Source: Fischerella muscicola PCC 7414 (lineage in GTDB: Bacteria; Cyanobacteriota; Cyanobacteriia; Cyanobacteriales; Nostocaceae). Taken from it: a DNA stretch of 64,000 bases. The position numbers and the translations under genes were made by a program. The number at the start of each line of letters is the position of its first letter. Position 1 is the first letter of the stretch. The stretch is taken from the NCBI RefSeq assembly GCF_000317205.1, contig NZ_AJLK01000163.1, forward strand, positions 1 to 64,000. The letters run 5' to 3'. The notes beneath the pieces were generated by a model, which was not told where the DNA came from, searched no databases, and was given only the letters and a program-made list of their open reading frames with translations. This document shows, piece by piece, positions 18,593 through 27,751 of this stretch.

Positions 18593-21265
18593 CTATGCTT
18601 CGCGCGATGCTTCCAGTATGTAAGAACTTGTACTATCTGGCATGGGTATTTGCACTACCTTTTTTTTACTAAAGGTTAGCTGGTGATCTCCCTTGTCAAT
18701 GACAATCGTGTCCCCAGCAATAAACGTATTTTCCAGAATTTTGGTAGCGATCGCATTCTCTACTTCTCTTTGAATTGCCCGTTTTATCGGACGAGCGCCG
18801 TAAACTGGATCGTACCCCACCTCCACCAGATAATCACAGGCAGCAGGAGATATTTCCAAAGAGATTTTTTGCTCTCTAAGTAGATATTCCACCCGTTTGA
18901 GTTGAATACGCACGATTTGCCGCATCTCACTGCGGTTAAGGGCATGGAAGATAATTAAATCGTCAACCCGGTTAAGAAACTCCGGGCGGAAGTGCGATCG
19001 CAAAGCATCCATCACCCGATTCCGCATTTTCTCATACTGGGAGTCATCGCTAGAAACATCCAAGATGTGTTCGCTACCAATATTACTAGTCATGACAATA
19101 ACGGTGTTGCGAAAATCAACGGTTCGCCCCTGGCTATCCGTAATTCTACCGTCATCCAGAACTTGCAGTAAGATATTAAACACATCCGGGTGGGCTTTCT
19201 CAACTTCATCTAGCAGCACCACCGAATAGGGACGACGACGAATTGCTTCCGACAGTTGCCCCCCTTCTTCGTAGCCGACGTATCCTGGAGGCGCACCCAC
19301 TAACCGAGAAACTGAATGTTTCTCCATATACTCAGACATATCCAAACGTACTAAGGCGTCATCAGAATCAAATAAAAACTGGGCTAAAGCACGGGCGAGT
19401 TCCGTTTTGCCAACTCCCGTCGGTCCCATGAATAAAAATGAACCGATGGGACGGCTAGGATCTTTCATCCCAGCGCGGGCGCGACGAATGGCGGCGGCAA
19501 CGGCAGAGACAGCTTCCTGTTGTCCAATTACTCGTTCGTGTAGGTGGTTCTCGAGTTTGAGTAACTTCTGCCGTTCCGACTCCAATAAACTATTGACGGG
19601 AATTCCTGTCCATTTGGCCACGATTTCAGCAATATCCGCTTCAGTGACTTGTTCCCGCAGCAGGGTTTTACCTTGACTTTGAATTTTCAGGAGTTCGGTT
19701 TCTTTGGCTTCGCGATCGCGTTGCACCCCCTCCAATTTGCCATACTTCAACTGGGCAGCTTTATTTAAATCGTAAGCCCTTTCTGCTTGTTCTATTTGTA
19801 CTCGCAGCTTTTCTTCTTCTTGCTTTAAGGCACTAATCGCCTCTAATAGCTGCTTTTCACCTTGCCATTGCCCGTTCAAATCCTGCTGTTTGGCGGTTAA
19901 ATTGCTAATTTCTAGCTCAATTCGCGCTAAACGCTCTTTTGTTTGGGGTACAGCCTTCTCTTCCCCGGCTAAGGACAGCTTTTCCATCTCTAGCTGCATC
20001 AGCCGACGATCGATCGCTTCCAACTCTGCTGGTTTGGAGGTAATCTCCATTTTCAACTGGGCGGCGGCTTCATCTACCAAATCGATCGCTTTATCTGGCA
20101 AAAAGCGGTCATTAATGTATCTAGCTGAGAGAGTAGCAGCTGCCACCAACGCCGAGTCTGATATTTTGACGTTGTGATGGACTTCGTAACGTTCTTTCAG
20201 TCCCCGCAGAATCGAAATTGTATTTTCGACGCTGGGCTGATCTACAAAGACTTGTTGAAAACGCCGTTCTAAGGCTGCGTCTTTTTCAATGTATTTACGG
20301 TACTCATCCAACGTAGTAGCACCTATACACCGCAGTTCTCCCCGTGCCAACATTGGTTTGAGTAAATTACCGGCGTCCATTGAACCTTGTTGCCCGGAAC
20401 CCGCACCGACAACGGTGTGTAACTCATCAATGAATAAGACAATTTGACCGTTGGATTCCGTAACTTCCCGGAGAACTGATTTGAGGCGGTCTTCAAATTC
20501 ACCCCGGTATTTTGCCCCAGCAATCAAACTACCCATATCCAAGGCAATGAGTTGGCGATTTTTCAAAGATTCCGGGACATCACCATTGATGATACGCTGT
20601 GCTAAAGCTTCGGCGATCGCAGTTTTACCAACTCCTGGTTCACCAATCAAGACGGGGTTATTTTTACTACGCCGGGACAATACCTGAATCACCCGCCGAA
20701 TTTCGTCATCCCGCCCAATTACGGGGTCGAGTTTTCCAAATTTTGCCTGTTCTGTCAAGTCTCTACCGAATTTTTGCAAAGCTTCATAGCGGGATTCGGG
20801 ATTTTGGTCTGTGACTTTTTGGCTACCACGAACTACTTTAATCGTAGCTTCTAACTTCACAGTATCTAGATTAAAGCTTTTAACTATCCGCCGCCCGACA
20901 CGTTCATCTTCGACAAAAGCCAGCAGGATATGTTCTACGGATATGTAAGAATCCTTCATCCGGACTCTTGCTTCTTCGGCTAAGTCCAATAGAATATCTA
21001 AAGAACGCCCCAAGTAAAGCTGATCACTTCTACCAACTTTGGGCTGACGCCGGATAAAATCTTCTAGTTGCTGTAGCAAACGGTTGGCATCTACACCAGC
21101 ACGGTTAAAAATTCGTGCTGCTAACCCATTTTCTTGTTGTAATAGAGCAATTATTAAATGTTCTACATCTAATTGCTGTTGTTGATAAGCACGTACTATA
21201 TCCTGAGATTTGACAATCCCTTCCCAAGCTTTATCTGTAAATTTATCTGGATCTGTAGGCTGCAT
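18593..21265 (-). CDS. clpB: ATP-dependent disaggregase ClpB
   Basis: The 890-residue Hsp100 protein has a Clp N-domain (about 1-150), AAA1 with GEPGVGKTA (near 209) and LFIDELHT, a coiled-coil middle domain (about 410-525), and AAA2 with [10 protein letters not shown] (near 615) and LLDEVEKAH. It lacks the ClpP-binding loop region typical of ClpA/ClpC and has the long M-domain of ClpB, so it is a disaggregase working with DnaK. The C-terminus is about 15 residues longer than usual. It is probably a stand-alone gene; cyanobacteria often carry two clpB copies and this one cannot be assigned to either. Confidence 0.96.
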   Translation of the reverse strand: MQPTDPDKFTDKAWEGIVKSQDIVRAYQQQQLDVEHLIIALLQQENGLAARIFNRAGVDANRLLQQLEDFIRRQPKVGRSDQLYLGRSLDILLDLAEEARVRMKDSYISVEHILLAFVEDERVGRRIVKSFNLDTVKLEATIKVVRGSQKVTDQNPESRYEALQKFGRDLTEQAKFGKLDPVIGRDDEIRRVIQVLSRRSKNNPVLIGEPGVGKTAIAEALAQRIINGDVPESLKNRQLIALDMGSLIAGAKYRGEFEDRLKSVLREVTESNGQIVLFIDELHTVVGAGSGQQGSMDAGNLLKPMLARGELRCIGATTLDEYRKYIEKDAALERRFQQVFVDQPSVENTISILRGLKERYEVHHNVKISDSALVAAATLSARYINDRFLPDKAIDLVDEAAAQLKMEITSKPAELEAIDRRLMQLEMEKLSLAGEEKAVPQTKERLARIELEISNLTAKQQDLNGQWQGEKQLLEAISALKQEEEKLRVQIEQAERAYDLNKAAQLKYGKLEGVQRDREAKETELLKIQSQGKTLLREQVTEADIAEIVAKWTGIPVNSLLESERQKLLKLENHLHERVIGQQEAVSAVAAAIRRARAGMKDPSRPIGSFLFMGPTGVGKTELARALAQFLFDSDDALVRLDMSEYMEKHSVSRLVGAPPGYVGYEEGGQLSEAIRRRPYSVVLLDEVEKAHPDVFNILLQVLDDGRITDSQGRTVDFRNTVIVMTSNIGSEHILDVSSDDSQYEKMRNRVMDALRSHFRPEFLNRVDDLIIFHALNRSEMRQIVRIQLKRVEYLLREQKISLEISPAACDYLVEVGYDPVYGARPIKRAIQREVENAIATKILENTFIAGDTIVIDKGDHQLTFSKKKVVQIPMPDSTSSYILEASREA

Positions 21266-21445
21266 CTTTACAATTTTAGATTTTAGATTTTAAACTACGG
21301 ACGTATTTGTCTTAGACTATTATCCCAGCATGAATTGCTTGCAGCCGCTTGTATCTACGGTTGCAGATTTTATATTGGTTAGTGGTTGTTTGTTGTTTGT
21401 TGTTTGGAACCACCAATCAACAACCAACAACCAACTATCAACAAT

Positions 21446-23164
21446 TTAAAACGAAAATACACTTCTGAGGGTGGTTTGCCAAATAGTGCCGTTAGAACTG
21501 TCGTTGTCGGCGTTTGTTACTAATGAAAATGTGGGGGTGATACTCAGATTGTCACTGAGTTGGAGATTATAGAAGGCTTCAAAATTTGTCTGAGTGGCAT
21601 TTCCTAAATCTTCGCTGACAAAAGGCTGACCGATCGCTACACCCGCAACAGTACCGGGAAGCAAAAGGTTACGGAATCCCACACCTACAGCCCATGTCAC
21701 CGGATGTAGATCTAAATCCTCATCGATGGCGGTATTATATCCATTGTAATTACCAAATCCGAAGCGTCCAAAAATGCCTGCATTCCGATTGAGGCTATAC
21801 TCGGCATTGACACCAAAGGCGTTAATGTCTGTATTGTTAATCAGGGCATTTGTGTATTGCAGTCTCAAGGCTAGCTGATCGCTGGGTGAATATTCAACTT
21901 CCACACTAGCTTGATAGCGATCGCCAAATAAACCCCCTTCTGTGCTGGTAAAATTTGGTTGGTCAGCATCGGCAGCAATGTAGAGCGATCGCACCGTCAA
22001 TTGACCATTGCCAGGGTTCCACTGCACAGCAGCACCTGCACCCCCATTGCGATCAATTTGATTTTGGACAATCAGAGGATTATTCAGGAAAAAGCTAGAA
22101 CTAAAATCAACCGCCTCGTTATTGGCATAGTTATTACGATCAATAAAATCTCGTGGTGACATTTTTGCACCCACTGTCACCGCCACATCTTCGGAAGGAC
22201 GAAAGGTATAGTGTAAGCGTCTCAACCTGAGGTCAGAGTCTACTTCCACATAATCAAGTCCACCACCATTGGCAATAAAACCAGTGGTTCCCAGCAAATT
22301 CTCTTCCTCTTGTTGTGCCAAACTCATTGCATCTCCACCATTGTTACCAGCTTCTAGTTGAGTCACAAGTACATCTTGTTGATTGAAGCTAGTGGAGAGG
22401 GTTAAGCGGGAACGGGAAACTACAGTTTTGTTAGCATCAGTACCATCAGTCAAAGCAATAATTGCTTCACCGTGTAGTTTCGTAGTCGTAGAAAATTGGT
22501 GTGCTTGTAATTCGCTGTTGCGTGCTTCTAAATTATCAACCCGTTGCTGTAAGTCATCCAAAGCCGAACGGAATTCTTTTTGCAACCGCCGTAAGACAAT
22601 CATGTCTTCTTGGATAAAGCGATCGCTCATCCTATCAGCAATGATATCTTCAACCTTAGATAAAGTAGCCGCAAGAGCAACAGCAAACTCATAACGGCTC
22701 ATGGGACGATTACCACGAAAGGTACCATCTGAGTAACCAGAAATGACACCATATTTTTCCACGAGTGATTTTAATGCCTGATAAGCCCAGTCTGTTGGCT
22801 GAACATCAGATAATTGTGAGATTGAAGTTTGCTGTGTTCGTAAATCAGAATCAACGTCAAGATTACCAAACACTTCATTTTTTACTGACGACTCAGAATT
22901 TGCTATGGTTGAAAACTCTGTCTGCCCAACACTAATATCAATTTCTGGAGTTAATACCTCCGCATTATGTGTAGGGGTACTAACCTCGGGGATAGCTGCT
23001 TGTAAACTAGAGTCAGAGCTTTGAGTTTCTGGCGACGGTTGAAGTAGCAGAGAATCCGCCTTTGCAGGTAAGCACATGTGGCTAAGGACGCCCCAACCGA
23101 CTAAACCCCCCGCTAAGAATTTGGGCGAATGAATCCTCCGTTGTCGGCATTGCTTGACGCTCAA
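21446..23164 (-). CDS. SLH-domain OprB-type porin (iron uptake porin family)
   Basis: The protein has about 572 residues. It has an N-terminal signal segment ending near AKA, an S-layer homology domain (about 120-180, with QPTDWAYQALKSLVEKYG and YSDGTFRGNRPMSRYEF), a coiled coil (about 195-220), then a beta-barrel of the OprB type ending in Phe. This is the major outer-membrane porin architecture of cyanobacteria: the SLH domain binds peptidoglycan-linked polymer and the barrel passes ions or small solutes. Start: GGAG lies 6 nt before a TTG at 23164; the longest frame begins at a TTG at 23179. Both starts are non-ATG. Confidence 0.9.
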   Translation of the reverse strand: MSVKQCRQRRIHSPKFLAGGLVGWGVLSHMCLPAKADSLLLQPSPETQSSDSSLQAAIPEVSTPTHNAEVLTPEIDISVGQTEFSTIANSESSVKNEVFGNLDVDSDLRTQQTSISQLSDVQPTDWAYQALKSLVEKYGVISGYSDGTFRGNRPMSRYEFAVALAATLSKVEDIIADRMSDRFIQEDMIVLRRLQKEFRSALDDLQQRVDNLEARNSELQAHQFSTTTKLHGEAIIALTDGTDANKTVVSRSRLTLSTSFNQQDVLVTQLEAGNNGGDAMSLAQQEEENLLGTTGFIANGGGLDYVEVDSDLRLRRLHYTFRPSEDVAVTVGAKMSPRDFIDRNNYANNEAVDFSSSFFLNNPLIVQNQIDRNGGAGAAVQWNPGNGQLTVRSLYIAADADQPNFTSTEGGLFGDRYQASVEVEYSPSDQLALRLQYTNALINNTDINAFGVNAEYSLNRNAGIFGRFGFGNYNGYNTAIDEDLDLHPVTWAVGVGFRNLLLPGTVAGVAIGQPFVSEDLGNATQTNFEAFYNLQLSDNLSITPTFSLVTNADNDSSNGTIWQTTLRSVFSF

Positions 23165-23192
23165 TTCTATCTCCTGCAATTGTGCCTCAGAA

Positions 23193-23624
23193 TTACTGAG
23201 TTACAAGTTTTTGTTCTTCCTGTTTAACAGCAGAACCTTGAGTACCCAGTTGAATAAGTTCTACTTTATACCCATCTGGGTCTTCCACAAAAGCAATTAC
23301 CGTAGAACCATGTTTCATTGGCCCTGGTTCTCGTACTACCTTCCCACCACGTTTTTTAATTTCTTCACAGGTAGCATAAATATCATCGACTCCAATGGCA
23401 ATGTGACCGTAACCATTGCCCAAATCATACTTATCCACACCCCAGTTATAAGTTAGTTCAATAACTGTGTGATCACTTTCCTCACCATAACCAATAAAAG
23501 CCAGAGTAAACTCTCCCCCTGGATAATCTTTTTGCCGCAGCAGTTTCATTCCCAAAACATCACAGTAGAACTTTAGCGATTCTTCCAAATTGCCAACACG
23601 CAACATTGTGTGTAGGAGTCGCAT
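23193..23624 (-). CDS. gloA: Lactoylglutathione lyase (glyoxalase I)
   Basis: The 143-residue protein converts the methylglyoxal-glutathione hemithioacetal to lactoylglutathione. The four metal ligands of the E. coli-type enzyme are at identical positions: His5, Glu56, His74 and Glu122. The opening [16 protein letters not shown] and the [11 protein letters not shown] segment are typical. A short Gln/Lys-rich tail is added at the C-terminus. It lies close upstream of the porin gene on the same strand and directly beside the structured gene-free region at 23.7-24.7 kb. Confidence 0.96.
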   Translation of the reverse strand: MRLLHTMLRVGNLEESLKFYCDVLGMKLLRQKDYPGGEFTLAFIGYGEESDHTVIELTYNWGVDKYDLGNGYGHIAIGVDDIYATCEEIKKRGGKVVREPGPMKHGSTVIAFVEDPDGYKVELIQLGTQGSAVKQEEQKLVTQ

Positions 23625-23848
23625 AACTATCTCCAGTTGTGGTAATTAGTTGTGATAGTTCCCTAGATATTGTAAACTGCCAAGCGTTTGCGTATTGTTA
23701 AGAGAACTAGAGATAAACGCAGCTGCGTCTTTCTTTAGCTGGAACGAAAAGAAGCCTCTCACCTACCCGATAGGGAGGTGATGAGATGAATTTTTGGGCG
23801 CTAAGGAGTCCCAGCCCCAACCAATAACGAGTGTCACAGCTTTCTCCT

Positions 23849-24289
23849 CTTAAAAATGGGGAACCCTCGCAAAGCCGCCTAAGCGGCTTTGCCACCACCG
23901 CGATAAATCGTCTCACTTGACCCCTAAAAATCAGGCAGGCTTCTTTGAGATATCTCATGCAGGCCCACAGATCAATCAGGGGGGTTTCAAGCCTGCCTGA
24001 TTTTTCACGTGTTGGTCTCTCACGGGGTCGAGGGTCTTCCACGTACCAAGATTGGGCATCGCATTTTGGCTATAGAACAAGTCAGGCTTCACTGTATTGT
24101 CGAGTTGACTATTGGGCTTATCGCAGGGGCTATTAAAGCCTGACTTGTTCTTCGATTCGCCTCGTGGGCTTAAATATACCCAGCGACATGCCAATAGGAC
24201 TAAGCGATAAGACCTCAAAGCCTGCCCAATCTTGGAGGGGACAATGCGAGGGCTTGCTCAATATATAAAAAGGGTTCCCCATTTTTAAG
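23849..24289. ncRNA. Candidate large structured RNA or nested palindromic element
   Basis: Four perfect long-range pairings are visible: 23849-23867 with 24271-24289 (19 bp); 23926-23942 with 23989-24005 (17 bp); 24046-24058 with 24223-24235 (13 bp); 24075-24089 with 24136-24150 (15 bp, inside the third). A 10-bp hairpin with loop CTAA sits at 23869-23892. CTTATCGC in a loop (24117-24124) matches GCGATAAG at 24204-24211, which would make a pseudoknot. Three right arms share AAGCCTG. The nesting is that of a folded RNA with a closing stem. The strand cannot be decided, and no known RNA family was recognised. Confidence 0.45.
23869..23892. repeat. 10-bp perfect hairpin
   Basis: GCAAAGCCGC and GCGGCTTTGC pair perfectly around a 4-nt loop. 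It lies just inside the outer 19-bp stem of the structured region, where it could stack as the first arm of a junction. Confidence 0.7.
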
Positions 24290-24644
24290 TTCATTGAATC
24301 GAAGGTCACTCGTTGAGTTCGGGGGTGGGCGACGAATCGCCAATTTGTGTGTTGTTTGCTAGAATAGTTGTGGTTTGCTTCACCCCCATTGGTGTCTGAT
24401 AAGCCTCTGTCCAGTGGCAGTGCGATCATTGGTAAGCGACTCCGTTGCACAGTCATGAAAGTAAGTAGGCAGATCTTGATAAATACAAATTACCTTCGGG
24501 TTTGTCCTATAGTGCGAATAAGCCAGCATCTCATCGAGGGCAGTAAAATTTGTAGGGTACAAGCTAAGAAATTGCATAGTCTGCGGTAGGGCATTCCGTG
24601 GACTTAAAACAAAGCTCATCGCCTCCGAAGCAATAGCTGGATTG

Positions 24645-24691
24645 GATGAGAAGCCTACACTGATGCAAGCATCAGTGTAGGAGTATGTCAC
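24645..24691 (+). mobile_element. IS200/IS605 (TnpB-type) right-end remnant
   Basis: GAGAAG is followed by a perfect 13-bp stem (24654-24666 with 24669-24681, loop AA) and then AGTATGTCAC. Many cyanobacterial tnpB elements end in the same way: GAA, a hairpin, then GAG-ATGTCA. In such elements this end is also the 3' scaffold of the TnpB guide RNA. No tnpB frame remains upstream; only a short open tail (ending LMQASV and a stop inside the stem) could be its last codons. The rest of the element is deleted or unrecognisable. Confidence 0.5.
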
Positions 24692-24782
24692 AGAGATAGT
24701 ATTGAGGTAATAAATTATCTAAAATCCAAATATAATAGTCAGTGCGATCGCTTTCTGTTCTCTTTATATCGCAGCATTCTCC

Positions 24783-25331
24783 ATGAGAACTCCTTGGCGT
24801 CTGAGAGATTATGTATTTGCTGCCTTCATGACGATAGGCATGGTGGTTGCTGTGATTATAGTCGGTCCGTTTGCACCACCTGGCTTTCAGTTATTAGCTT
24901 GGGCGCCACTAGGAGGAATTTTCCTGACTCTAGGAATGGCACGTTTGCAACGCCGTGGTAGTGTGGCGTTGATGATTCTGCCTCTTGCACTGCTACTAGG
25001 GTTGATATCGCCAATTATTTCACTTTACTTAGCTGCCACTGTCCTAGTGACAGAATTGGTGATGTTTTTCGTGGGGAACTATCGACGCAAAATCAACCGT
25101 TTACTCGGGAACATCCTGTTTTTCAGTAGTGCCAATTTAGGCGGTTTACTACTTGCTGCTTTTCTCATCAAAACTTCTAGAGCAGACCCGTTTGTAAAAA
25201 TAGTTACCCAAAATTGGCTTTTATTACTGTTGACAATACTTGCAGGAGTGGCAGGTGCAATTGGTTGGTGGCTGGGAGAACTGGGCATTAAGCAACTACA
25301 GAAAGCTGGCAAGATGGACGTAGACCTCTAA
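24783..25331 (+). CDS. ECF transporter substrate-binding S component
   Basis: The 182-residue protein is almost wholly hydrophobic, with five or six membrane segments and short loops, and has an MptD-like look. It is followed at about 400 nt by genes for an EcfT transmembrane protein and a fused double EcfA ATPase, which fixes its role as the substrate-capturing subunit of an energy-coupling factor importer. The likely cargo is a vitamin, cofactor precursor or metal, but none can be chosen from sequence. No riboswitch was recognised upstream; the DNA immediately before it is the structured region. Confidence 0.75.
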   Translation: MRTPWRLRDYVFAAFMTIGMVVAVIIVGPFAPPGFQLLAWAPLGGIFLTLGMARLQRRGSVALMILPLALLLGLISPIISLYLAATVLVTELVMFFVGNYRRKINRLLGNILFFSSANLGGLLLAAFLIKTSRADPFVKIVTQNWLLLLLTILAGVAGAIGWWLGELGIKQLQKAGKMDVDL

Positions 25332-25726
25332 TACCTACAAAAAATCCATCTGTGTACCCTACGGGAAGCCGCGCTTGGGCGCGTCTACATCGCCTTGCAC
25401 GGTGGTCGATTTCTAAAACATAATTTTTTTGGTATCTTTAGCCCTACTTTACCGATTTTCATTTTTCGTAGGTGCGATCGCACTTAAGCTTAGATCAAAA
25501 CATCCTGTCGTTACGACACAACTTGTTGTCGTTAGATCAAAACATCCTGTCGTTACGACACAACTTATTGTTGTTAGATCACAACATGCTGTCGTTATGA
25601 CACAACTTGTTGTCGTAACAACACAATTTGTTGTCGTGCAAAACCTAATACTAATACCGTTTCACTATAAGTTTGATACATTTAACGGGGTGACAAGGAG
25701 GACAAAGAAAACCCCACATTTTGCCA
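25332..25726. other. Spacer between ECF S and T genes
   Basis: This 395-nt gap splits the ECF operon. It contains the 42-bp tandem repeat (separate entry), one HIP1 octamer near 25475, and AAGGAGG at 25695-25701, which is too far from the next start to be an ordinary binding site. A 108-codon frame here only translates the repeat. Confidence 0.6.
25492..25638. repeat. 42-bp tandem repeat, about 3.5 copies
   Basis: Units begin at 25492, 25534 and 25576 (each AGATCAAAACATCCTG-type), with a partial unit from 25616. The first two differ at two positions near their ends. Every unit contains two dyads, TGTCGTTACGACA and ACAACTTGTTGT, so a transcript would form a row of small hairpins. There are no spacers of unique sequence, so this is not a CRISPR array. 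Confidence 0.9.
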
Positions 25727-26401
25727 ATGCAGCATACTTTCCTAACTCAAATTAATCCCCTACTCAAAATTATTACCAGTATTACTATCCTAAGCATTGC
25801 TTTAATTTTGGATAATATCTGGGCAATTACTGTATTGGTGCTGCCACTACTGCTACTAGTGCTGATTTCCGTGCGAATTAACCTCAAAATTCTAGGGTAT
25901 GTAAGCATCAGCCTGTTTTTATTCATGGTTGTTTCTACATGGCTGAGAGACTTTGACACATCTGTTTTTAGTACCCTGCGTCTCGTCGCAATTATGTTAC
26001 CAACACCACTGCTAGCCAGTACAACTTCACCATCTGATTTAATTAGAGCGCTACAAGCTACACGTTTACCCAGCTTTTTAACACTCAGCTTAATGCTAAT
26101 TTGGAGATTTCTACCAATCATCCAGCAAGAAACTCAACGCATTCTAGAAGCAAATCAGTTGCGAGGAGTGGATTTGAAATTTCAACCGCAGCAATGGTTT
26201 TCAGGTTTATTTATACCCCTAATGTTTAGGATAGTTGCCTACGCAGACGATGTTACAGTAGGTTTAGAAACTAGAGGTTACGATCCACAAGCTCCGCGCA
26301 GTAACAGCAAACCTCTAAGATGGCAATTGCAAGACACCATCTTTACTCTCAGTACAACTGTGATGCTAGCGGTTGTGGGATATATTGAATTGTTTGTATA
26401 A
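25727..26401 (+). CDS. ECF transporter transmembrane protein EcfT
   Basis: The 224-residue integral membrane protein belongs to the CbiQ/EcfT family. It has about five membrane segments and, in its cytoplasmic part, two coupling motifs: NQLRGVD near residue 150 and LETRGYD near residue 185. These contact the ATPases. ATG 25727 was preferred over a TTG at 25721. It ends 6 nt before the ATPase gene, so the two are cotranslated. It forms the scaffold linking the S component to the ATPases. Confidence 0.9.
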   Translation: MQHTFLTQINPLLKIITSITILSIALILDNIWAITVLVLPLLLLVLISVRINLKILGYVSISLFLFMVVSTWLRDFDTSVFSTLRLVAIMLPTPLLASTTSPSDLIRALQATRLPSFLTLSLMLIWRFLPIIQQETQRILEANQLRGVDLKFQPQQWFSGLFIPLMFRIVAYADDVTVGLETRGYDPQAPRSNSKPLRWQLQDTIFTLSTTVMLAVVGYIELFV

Positions 26402-26407
26402 AAAATC

Positions 26408-27751
26408 ATGGCATCTGAACCACCCCTCGTTGAAGTCATAGACCTTTTTTTCAGGCATCCAGGCAGATCAGAACCCACTATTCAAGGTGTTAATCTTAAC
26501 CTATACCCTGGTGAAATTGTCTTGATTGCCGGGGCAACTGGCAGTGGTAAAAGTACTTTGTTAAATTGCCTAGCAGGAATTGCACCGAATCATACAGGGG
26601 GAGAGTTAAAAGGGAAAATTTTGTATCAGGGAACAGAATTAAACGAGTGGTCAGTCAGAGGGCGATCGCAATATTTTTGCACAGTACTACAAAATGTCGA
26701 GACGCAAATCTTTACAGAACAAGTCTGGGAAGAAATTGTCTTCGGTTTAGAAAACTGGAACGTTCATCCAGACAAAATACCGCTTTTGGCAGATGCCGCA
26801 CTAAGAGAATTCGGTATAGAAGCACAAAGAAATTGGTTAATAAAACAACTCTCAGCAGGACAGAAGCAACGCCTACTCATTGCTTGTTTGTTAACAATTG
26901 GGCAACCAGTGATGCTGTTAGATGAACCTCTGGCTTACATCGATGCCAAAGGTGTGGATATGTTACTGCAACTACTCAGGACCAGGGCAGACAGAGGTCA
27001 GTCAATAATTATAGTTGAGCATCGGTTAGACCTAGTAAAAAAGATATGCGATCGCTCTTATTACTTCCAAGATGGCAAGCTACAAGAGTGGAAATTAGAC
27101 AAACAACTCCCCATCACCCCAGCACCCCATCACCCCATCACCCCGATTCTTCTTCAGACTCACCAACTCAGTTGGGGTGGGTATCCCAATTTTCCCGATT
27201 TGACAGTTGCAGCAGAAGAAATTGTATTGCTGAAAGGAGAAAATGGTTCTGGTAAGACAACACTACTCAAGCTAATTAGTGGATTACTCAAACCAGACAC
27301 AGGAAAACTAGAAATTCTGGGTAGAGATATGAGCAAACGTAGCGTTGTTCAGATTGCCAAATATGTTGGTTTTGTACTTCAAAACCCTAATCACCAGCTA
27401 TTTGCCGACAGCGTGCGTGCAGAAATTCTCCAACCAGGAGTAGCACCAGAAGTTGCTAACTCTCTGCTATCACAATTAAATTTAAGCGAATTAGCACAGA
27501 AACATCCGCAATCTCTTTCTCAGGGGCAAAAAAGGCGTTTAGCACTAGGTGCTGTTTTAGCAAGACAACCGAAAATCTGCCTTCTAGACGAAATAATGGT
27601 TGGACAAGATCCAAATTCCTTATCCTTAATGTTGAATGTTCTCATAAACTTTACCCAGCAAGGAAACGCCCTAATTCTCACCTCTCACGTTCCCTTACCA
27701 GCAGGAGATTTTCAAGTAAAAGTGTTGGAGTTGAAGCAAATTAGTGGTTAG
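26408..27751 (+). CDS. Fused double ATP-binding protein of the ECF transporter (EcfA1A2)
   Basis: The 447-residue protein holds two ABC ATPase domains in one chain. The first has GATGSGKST near residue 43, LSAGQKQRL and VMLLDEP. The second has GENGSGKTT near residue 278, LSQGQKRRLAL and CLLDEI. It powers uptake through EcfT and the S component. The linker (about residues 236-247, PITPAPHHPITP) is encoded by a CCCCATCA-type repeat identical in style to the window's spacers, so a repeat seems to have entered the gene between domains. The second Walker B motif has Ile where Pro is usual after the Glu. Confidence 0.92.
   Translation: MASEPPLVEVIDLFFRHPGRSEPTIQGVNLNLYPGEIVLIAGATGSGKSTLLNCLAGIAPNHTGGELKGKILYQGTELNEWSVRGRSQYFCTVLQNVETQIFTEQVWEEIVFGLENWNVHPDKIPLLADAALREFGIEAQRNWLIKQLSAGQKQRLLIACLLTIGQPVMLLDEPLAYIDAKGVDMLLQLLRTRADRGQSIIIVEHRLDLVKKICDRSYYFQDGKLQEWKLDKQLPITPAPHHPITPILLQTHQLSWGGYPNFPDLTVAAEEIVLLKGENGSGKTTLLKLISGLLKPDTGKLEILGRDMSKRSVVQIAKYVGFVLQNPNHQLFADSVRAEILQPGVAPEVANSLLSQLNLSELAQKHPQSLSQGQKRRLALGAVLARQPKICLLDEIMVGQDPNSLSLMLNVLINFTQQGNALILTSHVPLPAGDFQVKVLELKQISG

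Larger units (their letters stand above)
23625..24782. other. Gene-free, highly structured region
   Basis: These 1158 nt carry no recognisable gene, although several short frames are open. The centre is filled with long perfect inverted repeats and hairpins (separate entries). The right part ends in a palindrome typical of TnpB-type transposon ends. Candidate explanations are a large structured RNA or a nest of transposon remnants. Confidence 0.7.

Noticed and set aside
18438-18623. 61-codon plus-strand frame
   Set aside because: It covers a spacer module (CTCTGCGCCTCTGCGG) and overlaps the clpB end; there is no protein character.
24391-24403. HEARO/IscB guide-RNA core (TCTGATAAGCC)
   Set aside because: Eleven nucleotides resemble part of an IscB RNA, but the rest does not fit and no iscB is present; too short to claim.
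24380-24691. 103-codon minus-strand frame starting at the transposon-like end
   Set aside because: The start lies inside the terminal palindrome and the protein has no recognisable features; overlap with structured DNA explains it.
23849-24691. RNase P RNA or tmRNA
   Set aside because: None of the conserved cores recalled for rnpB or ssrA is present.
25492-25638. CRISPR-like array
   Set aside because: Units are contiguous with no unique spacers, and no cas gene is nearby.
25429-25755. 108-codon plus-strand frame with SKHPVVTTQLVVV repeats
   Set aside because: It is only the translation of the 42-bp tandem repeat; there is no binding site and no family.
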